Shown: positions 33,972-41,764 of the stretch, piece after piece | How positions within the stretch are numbered: position 1 is the stretch's first letter | Layout of the letters: each line of letters starts with the position of its first letter | Source of the DNA: Galbibacter kalidii | Lineage (GTDB): Bacteria > Bacteroidota > Bacteroidia > Flavobacteriales > Flavobacteriaceae | Direction of reading: 5' to 3' | NCBI RefSeq assembly: GCF_026241135.1 | Contig: NZ_JAPFGA010000006.1 | Location: 2,369 to 66,368 of the forward strand | DNA: 64,000 bases | The notes under the pieces: generated by a model | The model's input: the letters and a program-made list of their open reading frames with translations, nothing else | Told to the model about the DNA's origin: nothing | Databases searched by the model: none | Position numbers and translations under genes: made by a program

Positions 33972-34673
33972 ATGAAAAAAATATTACTTTTTGTTGGAGT
34001 GTCGACGCTTCTATTTGCGTGTAAAACACAACGATCGGTTACAAGTAAAACTCCGGATAATATTAAAACAATTAAGTATTTGGCCTTAGGCGATAGTTAT
34101 ACTGTCGGGGAAAGTGTTTGTGAAGGATGTAGTTTTCCTTTACTACTGATGAAAAAGCTTGCCAGTGATGAAAATATAAAGGTAGGAGCCCAAGTAATTG
34201 CTGAAACAGGTTGGACGACCTCAGATCTGATTCAAGGAATCCAAAAAAAAGCCCCTGGCGAGGATCAGGATATGGTAACGCTTATGATCGGGGTGAACAA
34301 TCAGTATCAGGGGAAGGATTTTTCCTTATTTGAAGAGGATTTTACAACGCTTTTGGCCAAAGCAATTCAACTCGCCGGGGGTGATAGAAGCAAGGTGTTT
34401 GTCATCTCGATCCCGGATTATGCATATACACCTTTCGGGCAAGAAAGACCAAGTCCTTTGAAGATTTCTGTAGAGATAGACCAATACAATGCGTTTGTGA
34501 AGAAAACTGCTTTACACAACGGAGTGAGTTATATCAACATAACAGATATTACCCGGGAAGGACTTAATAATCCGAGTTTGGTAGCGAGTGACAGACTGCA
34601 CCCGTCAAAAACGGCATACAGTAGTTTTGTTTCTCAAATTTTGTTTGAAATCAGAAAGAAAAGACTTTTTTAA
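33972..34673 (+). CDS. SGNH/GDSL-type lipoprotein hydrolase
   Basis: A 233-residue lipoprotein (lipobox LFAC, Cys17). The catalytic blocks are seen: ALGDSYTVGES with nucleophile Ser42, AETGWTT with the glycine block, MIGVNNQYQG with the conserved Asn, and SDRLHPSK with the Asp-His pair. It should be an esterase or lipase anchored in the envelope. It converges with the ferredoxin gene, the stops overlapping by 4 bp. Length is normal for the family. Confidence 0.88.
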   Translation: MKKILLFVGVSTLLFACKTQRSVTSKTPDNIKTIKYLALGDSYTVGESVCEGCSFPLLLMKKLASDENIKVGAQVIAETGWTTSDLIQGIQKKAPGEDQDMVTLMIGVNNQYQGKDFSLFEEDFTTLLAKAIQLAGGDRSKVFVISIPDYAYTPFGQERPSPLKISVEIDQYNAFVKKTALHNGVSYINITDITREGLNNPSLVASDRLHPSKTAYSSFVSQILFEIRKKRLF

Positions 34674-34999
34674 ACTTCAGGTGCGAGTTCTACTTCCAGA
34701 CCGTCCAAATCTTCCGTCATTTGGATTTGGCAACCCAAACGACTACTGTCTTTTACATTAAAGGCCTCGGCGAGCATCAAATCTTCGTCATAACTCATTT
34801 CGGGCAACTCGTGATCGGATACCACATAACATTGGCATGAAGCACACATAGCCATTCCACCACACACACCAACGGTTCCTTCTGGAGCCAATTCATAGGA
34901 ACGAACAATTTCCATAAGGTTCATTGCCATATCCGTTGGGGCTTGTACTTCGTGGATTTCGCCCTCCCTATCCTTTATTTTTATAGTAATATCAGACAT
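34670..34999 (-). CDS. 2Fe-2S ferredoxin
   Basis: The likely start is MSDITIKIKDREGEIHEVQA (34,999); the longer start at 35,020 would add seven residues. The 109-residue protein has the ligand pattern CGGMAMCASC (Cx5Cx2C) plus the fourth cysteine in LGCQIQ, as in plant- and adrenodoxin-type [2Fe-2S] ferredoxins. It is the last gene of a minus-strand cluster with a ferredoxin reductase, a NifU-like scaffold and Mrp, so it probably carries electrons from the reductase. A perfect hairpin separates it from the reductase gene. Confidence 0.92.
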   Translation of the reverse strand: MSDITIKIKDREGEIHEVQAPTDMAMNLMEIVRSYELAPEGTVGVCGGMAMCASCQCYVVSDHELPEMSYDEDLMLAEAFNVKDSSRLGCQIQMTEDLDGLEVELAPEV

Positions 35000-35097
35000 C
35001 GATTCATGTTTTGAAGGCACAAAAATAGGTAAAACTTCAAAAAGAAACCTAATTACCCTAGTAAATTAGTAGAGAAAAAGTTGGAGTTTGAATAAAT

Positions 35098-35138
35098 TTA
35101 TAGCTTTTCCAAAGTTTTGAACTTTGGAAAAGCTATAA
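35098..35138. repeat. Perfect 19-bp hairpin between ferredoxin and reductase genes
   Basis: TTATAGCTTTTCCAAAGTT - ttg - AACTTTGGAAAAGCTATAA, 19 perfect pairs with a 3-nt loop. It could end the reductase transcript or stabilise mRNA. The A/T-rich flanks lack a long T-run. Confidence 0.8.
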
Positions 35139-35167
35139 ACTTGAATTTCTTATAGATCGAACCCACT

Positions 35168-36226
35168 TTACTTTATAGACTTCACAACTGCTTTTTCCGC
35201 TTCTTTTCTACTGCCGTCAAAACCGTCTACACCACTTACTGTAGTGTATTTCATCACATATTTTTTGTCCGGGAATATCCTTTTATAAGCACTTTGGCAC
35301 ATCAGTGTAGCTTCGTGGAACCCACAGAGAATCAATTTTAATTTTCCGGGATAAGTGTTTACATCGCCAATGGCATAGATACCGGGAATATTGGTTTGAT
35401 AGTCGAGCGTATTATCAACCTTGATGGCATTCTTTTCAATTTCGAGTCCCCAATTGGCAATAGGCCCAAGTTTTGGGGAAAGTCCGAAAAGCGGAATAAA
35501 ATGATCGAGTTCCAGTTCGATCTCTTTATCATCCGGTTTCTGTTTAACGGTAATGGCTTCCAATTGTCCGTTGCCTTGAAGCGAAGTAACTTCAGCAGGC
35601 GTGATGAGGTTGATTTTTCCGAGTTTTTTGAGTTCTTCTACCTTTTCTACGGAATCCAAAGCACCCCTGAATTCATTTCGACGATGGATCAAAGTGACCT
35701 CGTCGGCTACATCAGCTAAATAGATGCTCCAGTCCAAAGCGGAATCACCCCCACCGGCAATAGCTACTTTTTTATTGCGGTAGATTTCCGGATCCCGGAT
35801 GATGTATTCGATCCCCTTGTCTTCAAAATCGGTAATGTTCTCCAATTGAGGTTTTCGGGGTTCAAAACTTCCCAAACCACCGGCAATGGCTACGACAGGA
35901 GCCTGATGTTTGGTGCCTTTGTTGGTGGTAACGATAAAAGTATCGTCATCTTGTTTTTCTATGGTTTCGGCTCTTTCACCCAGTGTGAATCCGGGTTCAA
36001 AGACCTCAATTTGCTTCATTAAATTATCGACCAAATCCCCTGCCAATACTTCCGGGAATCCGGGGATATCGTAGATCGGTTTCTTTGGATATATTTCAGA
36101 GCACTGTCCACCGGGTTGTGGAAGTGCATCAATAAGATGACACTTTAGTTTGAGTAAGCCGGCTTCAAAAACAGTAAAGAGACCTGTAGGGCCGGCTCCA
36201 ATGATGAGTATATCTGTTTTAATCAT
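35168..36226 (-). CDS. Thioredoxin-reductase-like ferredoxin-NADP reductase
   Basis: A 352-residue FAD/NAD(P) oxidoreductase. It has DILIIGAGPTGLFTVFEAGL (FAD site, residues 5-24), LPQPGGQCSEIYPKKPIYDI (with a lone Cys instead of the CxxC disulfide of true thioredoxin reductases) and AIAGGGDSALDW (NADPH site). IYAIGDVNTYPGKLKLI is the second FAD motif. The missing CxxC pair and the neighbouring ferredoxin indicate the type-2 ferredoxin-NADP reductase group. It would reduce the ferredoxin encoded next, supporting Fe-S synthesis or anabolic reactions. Confidence 0.92.
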   Translation of the reverse strand: MIKTDILIIGAGPTGLFTVFEAGLLKLKCHLIDALPQPGGQCSEIYPKKPIYDIPGFPEVLAGDLVDNLMKQIEVFEPGFTLGERAETIEKQDDDTFIVTTNKGTKHQAPVVAIAGGLGSFEPRKPQLENITDFEDKGIEYIIRDPEIYRNKKVAIAGGGDSALDWSIYLADVADEVTLIHRRNEFRGALDSVEKVEELKKLGKINLITPAEVTSLQGNGQLEAITVKQKPDDKEIELELDHFIPLFGLSPKLGPIANWGLEIEKNAIKVDNTLDYQTNIPGIYAIGDVNTYPGKLKLILCGFHEATLMCQSAYKRIFPDKKYVMKYTTVSGVDGFDGSRKEAEKAVVKSIK

Positions 36227-36358
36227 GTACTTATTTTAAAAAAGTATTCTATTGCGTAAGCCATTCCTTACTGAGAGGTAGCTTACACATCAAAATGTTT
36301 TGAGCCCATGACCAAAAGTTAAGCAGTTGATGCCTTCTTTAGTATTGAGCTAGGTGAA

Positions 36359-36604
36359 CTAAATATCACCAACGTTAACCACCTGTTCAATTTGTGGAGC
36401 GTATTTTTTTATGGTCATTTCAACACCGCTTTTCAGGGTCATTTGGTTGACATTACACCCCACACACGTCCCTTCAAGCCTCACTGTGACACGCTTGTCA
36501 TTGTCGATAGACACCAAGCTGATGTTGCCTCCGTCACTTTCCAGGTAAGGCCTGATTTCTTGCAGGGCTTTCTCTACGTTTAATTTAACTTCTTCCGACG
36601 TCAT
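36359..36604 (-). CDS. NifU C-terminal-domain Fe-S scaffold protein
   Basis: An 81-residue protein that is entirely a NifU/Nfu domain: EKALQEIRPYLESDGGNISL, then the cluster-binding GTCVGCNVNQMTLKSGVEMT (CxxC), and an end like YAPQIEQVVNV. Nfu proteins carry or deliver [4Fe-4S] clusters to apoproteins. It follows the Mrp gene by 11 bp on the minus strand, a pairing that makes functional sense because Mrp is also a cluster carrier. Confidence 0.95.
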   Translation of the reverse strand: MTSEEVKLNVEKALQEIRPYLESDGGNISLVSIDNDKRVTVRLEGTCVGCNVNQMTLKSGVEMTIKKYAPQIEQVVNVGDI

Positions 36605-36615
36605 CTGTTTATAAA

Positions 36616-37746
36616 TTATTTCTTGTTAACCGCCGAACAACCTGCCATGGTCGTTATTTTTATGGCTTCTGTGGGAGGGAGGCTGTCATTGCGGTTTACC
36701 ACCTCACTCACTATGTTTTTTGTCAGTTCTTCAAAAGCCTCTTCCAATGGGGTTGCAGTTTGCAATGCAGCCGGGCGACCGAAATCTCCGGCTTCGCGGA
36801 TGCTTTGAACCAATGGAATCTCTCCCAAAAATGGGACTTTTAAGTCTTTAGACAGGTTTTTGGCGCCTTCCTTACCAAAAATATAATATTTATTGTCAGG
36901 AAGTTCATCCGGTGTAAAATAAGCCATATTTTCTACAATTCCGAGTACAGGCACATTAATACTTTCCTGTTGGAACATGGCTACTCCTTTTTTAGCATCT
37001 GCCAAGGCTACATTTTGTGGCGTACTTACTACCACAGCACCTGTAATAGGCAAGGATTGCATAATGCTCAGATGAATGTCTCCCGTTCCCGGAGGAAGAT
37101 CAACCAACAGAAAATCCAATTCGCCCCAAGCCGCATCAAAGATCATTTGTTTTAGCGCTTTTGAGGCCATAGGCCCACGCCAAATAACCGCCTGGTCAGG
37201 TTGTGTAAAGAAACCAATCGAGAGGATTTTCACCCCATAATTTTCGACAGGTTTCATTTTTGATTTTCCATCTACATTGACTGCCAAAGGCTTTTCGTTT
37301 TGAACATCAAACATGATAGGTACCGAAGGACCGTAAATATCGGCATCCAACAAACCTACTTTAAAGCCCATTTTTGCCAGTGTAACGGCAAGGTTAGCCG
37401 TTACGGTAGATTTCCCTACACCACCTTTTCCGGAGGCAACCGCGACAATATTTTTAATGCCGGGGATAACCTTTCCTTTTATTTGTGGTTTTTCCGGAGC
37501 CTCTACCTTGATATTGACTTTCACTTTGGCCTTTTGATAGACTTTGTCGTGAATGGTCTTTAAAATCTCAACCTCGGTTTTCTTTTTCGCCTGTAAACTT
37601 GGGTTGTTTATAGTAATGTCAACAACAACTTCATCGTCAAAAATCATTACATTCCTAACCGCACGGCTTTCTATCATATTCTTTCCTTCTCCTGGAGCAG
37701 AAATGGTTTCCAATGCTTTTATGACCTCTTTCTTTTCTATTTTCAT
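36616..37746 (-). CDS. Mrp/NBP35-type Fe-S cluster carrier ATPase
   Basis: A 376-residue protein. It has an N-terminal MIP18/DUF59 domain (about 1-85, with VVDITINNPSLQAKKK) and a C-terminal P-loop ATPase with ASGKGGVGKST (GKGGVGKST at 106-114), LLDADIYGPSVP, DLPPGTGD and IVENMAY. Proteins of this type assemble and transfer Fe-S clusters in the cytoplasm. The CxxC usual in many Mrp proteins is not evident in the region seen; a single Cys near the end (AGCSAVN) is present. It starts the Mrp-NifU-FNR-ferredoxin cluster and is divergent from the mercury-type regulator gene. Confidence 0.95.
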   Translation of the reverse strand: MKIEKKEVIKALETISAPGEGKNMIESRAVRNVMIFDDEVVVDITINNPSLQAKKKTEVEILKTIHDKVYQKAKVKVNIKVEAPEKPQIKGKVIPGIKNIVAVASGKGGVGKSTVTANLAVTLAKMGFKVGLLDADIYGPSVPIMFDVQNEKPLAVNVDGKSKMKPVENYGVKILSIGFFTQPDQAVIWRGPMASKALKQMIFDAAWGELDFLLVDLPPGTGDIHLSIMQSLPITGAVVVSTPQNVALADAKKGVAMFQQESINVPVLGIVENMAYFTPDELPDNKYYIFGKEGAKNLSKDLKVPFLGEIPLVQSIREAGDFGRPAALQTATPLEEAFEELTKNIVSEVVNRNDSLPPTEAIKITTMAGCSAVNKK

Positions 37747-37894
37747 GTATTGTCTTTAATGCAATTTTTAAAAAGAATGTTTTTTATACTCATTCTAAAT
37801 TACAAAGATAAGGTATACTGATTAGATAATAAAGTTTGTGTAGTTTAAAAGCACTTTTTTATCAACCGGGGAAAGAGAGATGAATCAGATTTTA

Positions 37895-37918
37895 TTATTT
37901 AAGTATTTGCTTAAATAA
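37895..37918 (+). promoter_or_regulatory. Candidate operator of the ArsR-type regulator
   Basis: A perfect dyad TTATTTAAG-tatttg-CTTAAATAA stands 23 bp before the ATG at 37,942. AT-rich dyads of this spacing are usual ArsR/SmtB binding sites, so the downstream regulator probably represses the operon from here. Confidence 0.7.
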
Positions 37919-37941
37919 GTGAATTCACTATATTTGATACT

Positions 37942-38316
37942 ATGGATAAGATTTCTTGCATAAGACAACAGGCGGATATTAAGCAGATCAACCGTTGTAA
38001 AGACAGCATTTCGAAAATTAACGGAACATTTGATCAATTGTCCGGCGGACTTCAATTGGCGGGTAATACGGTAAGGTTGAAAATACTCTTTCTGCTTTAT
38101 GAAGAGCAACAGCTTTGCGTTTGCGACCTGAGTGATGTCCTTGGAATGACGATTTCGGCAGTTTCACAGCACCTGCGAAAACTAAAAGACCGAAAGCTTA
38201 TTGAAGCAGAAAGACAGGCACAAACCATTTTTTACTCACTGACAAAGGAGTATAAAGAAATGTTCAAACCGTTTTTCAGCATACTTGAAGAAAACAAAAC
38301 CTTGGAAACAACATGA
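37942..38316 (+). CDS. ArsR/SmtB family metal-sensing repressor
   Basis: A 124-residue winged-helix repressor. It has GNTVRLKILFLLYEEQQLCV, the metal-site CVC of the ELCVCDL type (C59, C61), then LSDVLGMTISAVSQHLRKLK as recognition helix. Two further cysteines near the start (C6, C19) could add to the metal site, as in CadC-like sensors. It probably releases the dyad at 37,895-37,918 when Hg, Cd, Pb or a similar thiophilic metal binds. Its end overlaps the next gene by 4 bp, so the set to 39,917 looks like one operon. Confidence 0.9.
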   Translation: MDKISCIRQQADIKQINRCKDSISKINGTFDQLSGGLQLAGNTVRLKILFLLYEEQQLCVCDLSDVLGMTISAVSQHLRKLKDRKLIEAERQAQTIFYSLTKEYKEMFKPFFSILEENKTLETT

Positions 38317-38705
38317 TTACTTCTGATTTGATAAAAAATATCAAAGTTTCGATCAAAACGGCAATGGGGCAGTTGAATTATATACTGGAGCAGATTGATG
38401 ATGAACAGCAAGCCGAGAATATCCTGCTTCAATTTAAAGCAGTACAAGCTATTTTGAACAAAACTACTTTTGAACTTCTGGATAATACCTACAGGAAGGC
38501 AATAGCAGAAAAAATATCATCTGCTTATCAAAATTGTCCGGGAAATTGCGGAAATGAAGAAACTATAGAGCGACTGTGCAAGCTGTTTCCGGACTTTTCC
38601 GCAGATGAAGTACCTCATAAATTGAAAGAGGCTCAGCGGGTAGAGGAAGAACTTTTAAAATTTTTATCAAAAAATAATTTGGACACCCCCTCCCCCCGTG
38701 ATTGA
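38313..38705 (+). CDS. CsoR/FrmR-like helical protein
   Basis: A 130-residue all-helical protein. The first 80 residues resemble a CsoR/FrmR (DUF156) regulator: IKTAMGQLNYILEQIDDEQQ, then ILLQFKAVQAILNKTTFELL. The typical C-H-C metal ligand set is not in the normal positions. Instead, cysteines occur later (NCPGNCGNEE, RLCKLFP). The long C-terminal tail beyond residue 80 is unusual. It may be a divergent second metal-responsive regulator or a metal-binding chaperone. It overlaps the ArsR gene by 4 bp. Confidence 0.6.
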   Translation: MITSDLIKNIKVSIKTAMGQLNYILEQIDDEQQAENILLQFKAVQAILNKTTFELLDNTYRKAIAEKISSAYQNCPGNCGNEETIERLCKLFPDFSADEVPHKLKEAQRVEEELLKFLSKNNLDTPSPRD

Positions 38706-38742
38706 TCTTTGGACTATTGTTTAATCATTTAAATTAAGAGTT

Positions 38743-38943
38743 ATGAAAAATATGATAATGGCAATAGCCGCAGCAGGAGTGTTAACCATTGGTGGACTCG
38801 CATATGGGTTTTCTTCATCAAACAGTGCTTGTCCGCTGGAAGGAACACCTGAATGTCCGAAAATTAATTGTCCATTGGCTGGGACACCCGACTGTCCTTA
38901 TGACAAAACAATAGAAGTGTTACCTGCTTGCTGTAGGGAGTAG
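38743..38943 (+). CDS. Exported Cys-rich small protein, probable metal binder
   Basis: A 66-residue protein with a hydrophobic N-terminus (about 1-22, signal peptide or anchor). The rest has a duplicated motif: ACPLEGTPECP at about 32 and NCPLAGTPDCP at about 46, plus CCRE at the end, eight cysteines in all counting the first. This looks like a periplasmic thiol-rich metal binder. No standard family name is known to me. It lies between the CsoR-like gene and merTP. Confidence 0.65.
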   Translation: MKNMIMAIAAAGVLTIGGLAYGFSSSNSACPLEGTPECPKINCPLAGTPDCPYDKTIEVLPACCRE

Positions 38944-39105
38944 ATACAAATAATTAGGACACGAAATCAATAGCGTCAAAAACGGTTTTATTGAATTTAT
39001 GGAAAATAGAGTTTGCTGAGGTTTTGATGCAATTTCAACGTTTGTGGTTCTTTTTTGGGCGATGCAAAAAAGAACAGATGAAAATTTATTTAGGACAGAA
39101 TTAAT

Positions 39106-39711
39106 ATGAAAAAAAGACTTTTACTGGGAAGTAGCATCCTTACGGCCGTAGGGGCATCCTTATGTTGTATTGTTCCGGTTCTGGCTTTGATAGCCGGAGT
39201 AGGCGGATTTGCTTCAGCGTTTTCCTGGGTTGAACCCATCAGACCATATCTTGTGGGGATGACCATTTTGGTACTCGGCTTTGCTTGGTATCATAAATTG
39301 AAGCCCAAAAAAGAAGTTGACTGCAATTGCGAAACGGATAGCAAAACAGGGAGATCAAAATTTATTCAGAGTAAAACATTTTTAGGAATAGTAACGGTTT
39401 TTGCAAGTTTAATGCTTGCCTTTCCGATGTACGCCCATGTTTTTTACCCAAAAGTAGAAAAACAGGTGGTGATAGTAGATAAATCGGATGTACAAAAAGT
39501 AGAATTCTCCATTAGCGGAATGACTTGTAACGGTTGTGCTGCCCATGTTGATCACGAAGTGAATAAGCTTCCGGGAATAATTAACATAACGACCTCGTAT
39601 AAGAATAAAAATTCGATTATAGAATTTGACAGTTCAAAAACCGATGTTGAGGAAATTAAAGAAGCGATCAATGCCACAGGATATACCGTAACCGATAAAA
39701 AAGAGCAGTAA
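39106..39711 (+). CDS. merTP: Mercuric transport protein MerTP (MerT-MerP fusion)
   Basis: A 201-residue fusion. The MerT part has a first membrane helix with the vicinal cysteines ASLCCIVPVL (C20, C21), further helices (about 48-62 and 92-108) and cysteines DCNCET (C73, C75). The C-terminal part is an HMA/MerP domain with SGMTCNGCAAHV (C141, C144). MerT and MerP bring Hg(II) into the cell for reduction. No merA is in this window, so either the reductase is elsewhere or this set handles metal in another way. It overlaps the next gene (TAATG). Confidence 0.92.
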   Translation: MKKRLLLGSSILTAVGASLCCIVPVLALIAGVGGFASAFSWVEPIRPYLVGMTILVLGFAWYHKLKPKKEVDCNCETDSKTGRSKFIQSKTFLGIVTVFASLMLAFPMYAHVFYPKVEKQVVIVDKSDVQKVEFSISGMTCNGCAAHVDHEVNKLPGIINITTSYKNKNSIIEFDSSKTDVEEIKEAINATGYTVTDKKEQ

Positions 39712-39917
39712 TGGAAGCGATATTACAATCAACAATCACTTGTCCCAATTGCGGGCACAAGAAAGAAGAAACGATGCCGATAGACGCCTGTCAGTATTTC
39801 TACGAATGTGAAAACTGCAAGGCTGTCATAAAACCAAAAGAAGGCGATTGCTGTGTGTATTGTAGCTACGGAAGTGTAAAATGTCCGTCAATTCAACAGG
39901 ATAAGGAATGTTGCTGA
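39711..39917 (+). CDS. GDCCVxC-domain protein
   Basis: A 68-residue protein with a zinc-ribbon-like start TCPNCGHKKEETMPIDACQY, then CENCKAVI, and the name-giving EGDCCVYCSYG. It has about eleven cysteines, ending ECC. The domain is commonly found beside MerT/MerTP and may bind mercury or other thiophilic metals in the cytoplasm. It overlaps merTP by 1 bp and ends the operon, which converges with the alkyltransferase-like gene. Confidence 0.92.
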   Translation: MEAILQSTITCPNCGHKKEETMPIDACQYFYECENCKAVIKPKEGDCCVYCSYGSVKCPSIQQDKECC

Positions 39918-39924
39918 TAAAAAA

Positions 39925-40260
39925 TCACCCCAACGCTTTTGCCGGATCCCAAAAATACTTGTCAAAATCCTGTATCTGATTGTCTTTTACCGGAATGCCT
40001 TCGCTTTCCAGCAATTGTTGCATCAAGTTAGTCCCCTGAAAGTGGTGTTTCCCGGTGAGGATGCCTTTGCGGTTCACTACCCGGTGTGCGGGGATGTCTT
40101 CTTTCAATCCTGAGCCGTTCATGGCCCAACCCACCATTCGTGCACTCCGTGCCGCCCCGAGGTATTTGGCAATAGCTCCATAGGAAGTAACCCTTCCGTA
40201 GGGGATCAAGCGGGCAATATCATAAACACGTTCAAAAAAATTCTGGTTTTCCGGTTTCAT
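39925..40260 (-). CDS. Alkyltransferase-like (ATL) DNA-binding protein
   Basis: A 111-residue protein of the MGMT C-terminal-domain type: FFERVYDIARLIPYGRVTSY, then GAARSARMVGWAMNGS, and IPAHRVVNRKG. In true O6-methylguanine transferases this last motif is PCHRV with an active cysteine; here it is PAHR (A58 in place of Cys), as in ATL proteins. ATLs bind alkylated bases and flag them for nucleotide-excision repair. The length is normal for the group. It converges with the metal cluster. Confidence 0.92.
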   Translation of the reverse strand: MKPENQNFFERVYDIARLIPYGRVTSYGAIAKYLGAARSARMVGWAMNGSGLKEDIPAHRVVNRKGILTGKHHFQGTNLMQQLLESEGIPVKDNQIQDFDKYFWDPAKALG

Positions 40261-40333
40261 ACGTGGTTTTTTTGAATAGATTGCTGAAGTTAATTTAAAA
40301 AAACGGAAGAATCAACCGAAAAAATATGTGACT

Positions 40334-40978
40334 CTACACCATTTCAGAATAAAAAAGCCGGATAAATGTGATAATGAGCAAAACAGCCATTAAAGCACTT
40401 AAAATATAATCAGAATAACGGGAAAAAGTATCGGTTCTTTCCTGAAGCTTATCAAAATAGACCACATACATATAGAGCATGGCAAAAGTCCCCAAGCCGG
40501 CGGCGATGACAAACACAAGGATGTCCCACAATTCAAATTTGATCCATCCGGAAACATTCCACGCAGCGTTGAGTCCACAGAAATAGGCAATGGGCAGAAC
40601 GTTTAAGGCAGAAATGAACATCCCTTTAAAAAAGACGTTTTTCTTTTTGAGTTCTACTTTCTTCCGAACTTTCTTTTGGTTTTTGTTCTTTTTGGCCAAA
40701 ATGAAGAAATAAATGGAAAAAAAGGCAAAAACGGCCAAGGCGATCTTGAGTAAAATATCGATCACAAGCGGATTGTTGTACAGGTATTTAGAAATGAGCA
40801 TCCCGAGGTATGCCTGAAAAACAACTGTAGTCGAAGCACCCGCAGCAAAGAGCATTCCGTTGGGTTTTCCTCGCTTTGCACTGGTCTTTGCTGCTGTGAT
40901 GTTAATGAGACCGGGAAAAACCACGGCCATCAACGCAGCGGAAAAAGTAGCAAAGAAAAGAATGAATAAATGTGACAT
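40334..40978 (-). CDS. LysE-family membrane transporter
   Basis: A 214-residue protein with six hydrophobic segments (about 6-26, 41-63, 70-93, 115-133, 147-170, 187-208). The N-terminal FSAALMAVVFPGLINITAAK is the LysE-type landmark. A basic loop (KKNKNQKKVRKKVELKKKN) lies between helices 3 and 4. LysE-type transporters export amino acids or small molecules; substrate here is unknown. It stands between the ATL gene and trmB, apparently with its own promoter. Confidence 0.82.
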   Translation of the reverse strand: MSHLFILFFATFSAALMAVVFPGLINITAAKTSAKRGKPNGMLFAAGASTTVVFQAYLGMLISKYLYNNPLVIDILLKIALAVFAFFSIYFFILAKKNKNQKKVRKKVELKKKNVFFKGMFISALNVLPIAYFCGLNAAWNVSGWIKFELWDILVFVIAAGLGTFAMLYMYVVYFDKLQERTDTFSRYSDYILSALMAVLLIITFIRLFYSEMV

Positions 40979-41019
40979 TAGTTAGGATTACATAGTTTCT
41001 ATTAACGGTTGATTTAGCA

Positions 41020-41694
41020 TTAGTTGGGTTTAAATTTGATATAGGTAATCGGTTTTTCTTCCTCAAGATACTGTTTTTCGTAGAAAGTTTGAATAGAGGT
41101 TACTTCGTCAGGGCTACCTTCGTTTCTGTAAACATTGTGATTGGCATACAGCACTTCATAACCTAAGCCGTGTAAGAGACCTAGGGTGTAGCCATGCATG
41201 AATTCACTATCTGTTTTGAGGTGAACAACACCATTTCCCTTTAGAATATTGGCATACTGCTTTAAGAAATCTGTGTTGGTCAAACGGTGTTTGGTACGCT
41301 TGTATTTGATCTGGGGATCGGGGAAGGTAATCCATATTTCATCTACCTCATCGATATCAAAAATGAATTCTATAAGTTCTATTTGTGATCGTACAAAAGC
41401 GACATTGGGCAGTGATTTCTCCAAAGCTGTTTTGGCGCCCCTCCAAAAACGGGCTCCTTTGATGTCGATACCGATGTAGTTTTTGTCAGGGTTTCTTTCA
41501 GCAAGGCTAACAGTATATTCCCCTTTTCCACAGCCTAACTCCAAAACAATGGGGTTGTTGTTCTTAAAATATTGACTTCTCCATTTCCCTTTCAGGTCAA
41601 AATCGGCATTAACGAGTTCTTCACGGCTCGGTTGGATGACATTAGAAAAGGTCTCGTTTTCTTTAAAACGTTTGAGTTTGTTTTTGCTCCCCAC
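41020..41694 (-). CDS. trmB: tRNA (guanine-N7-)-methyltransferase TrmB
   Basis: A 224-residue SAM-dependent enzyme that methylates G46 of tRNA. It shows PIVLELGCGKGEYTVSLAER (SAM loop), DKNYIGIDIKGARFWRGAKT, NVAFVRSQIELIEFIFDIDE and WITFPDPQIKYKRTKHRLTN (the FPDP motif), then VHLKTDSEFMHGY. The start at 41,694 and length are standard. Its start faces the divergent glycosyltransferase gene across 70 bp. Confidence 0.96.
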   Translation of the reverse strand: MGSKNKLKRFKENETFSNVIQPSREELVNADFDLKGKWRSQYFKNNNPIVLELGCGKGEYTVSLAERNPDKNYIGIDIKGARFWRGAKTALEKSLPNVAFVRSQIELIEFIFDIDEVDEIWITFPDPQIKYKRTKHRLTNTDFLKQYANILKGNGVVHLKTDSEFMHGYTLGLLHGLGYEVLYANHNVYRNEGSPDEVTSIQTFYEKQYLEEEKPITYIKFKPN

Positions 41695-41764
41695 AACAAT
41701 AATTTAATTTAAAGACAAAATTAAGGAAATCTTTCACAGAGAAAAATTAAGTTCATTTGTAGTT

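Noticed and set aside
33027-34029. Minus-strand frames opposite the phosphoesterase and the start of the SGNH gene
   Set aside because: Shadows of well-supported plus-strand genes with complete catalytic motifs.
37942-39917. A full mer resistance operon
   Set aside because: MerA and MerB are absent, so reduction or demethylation cannot be claimed.
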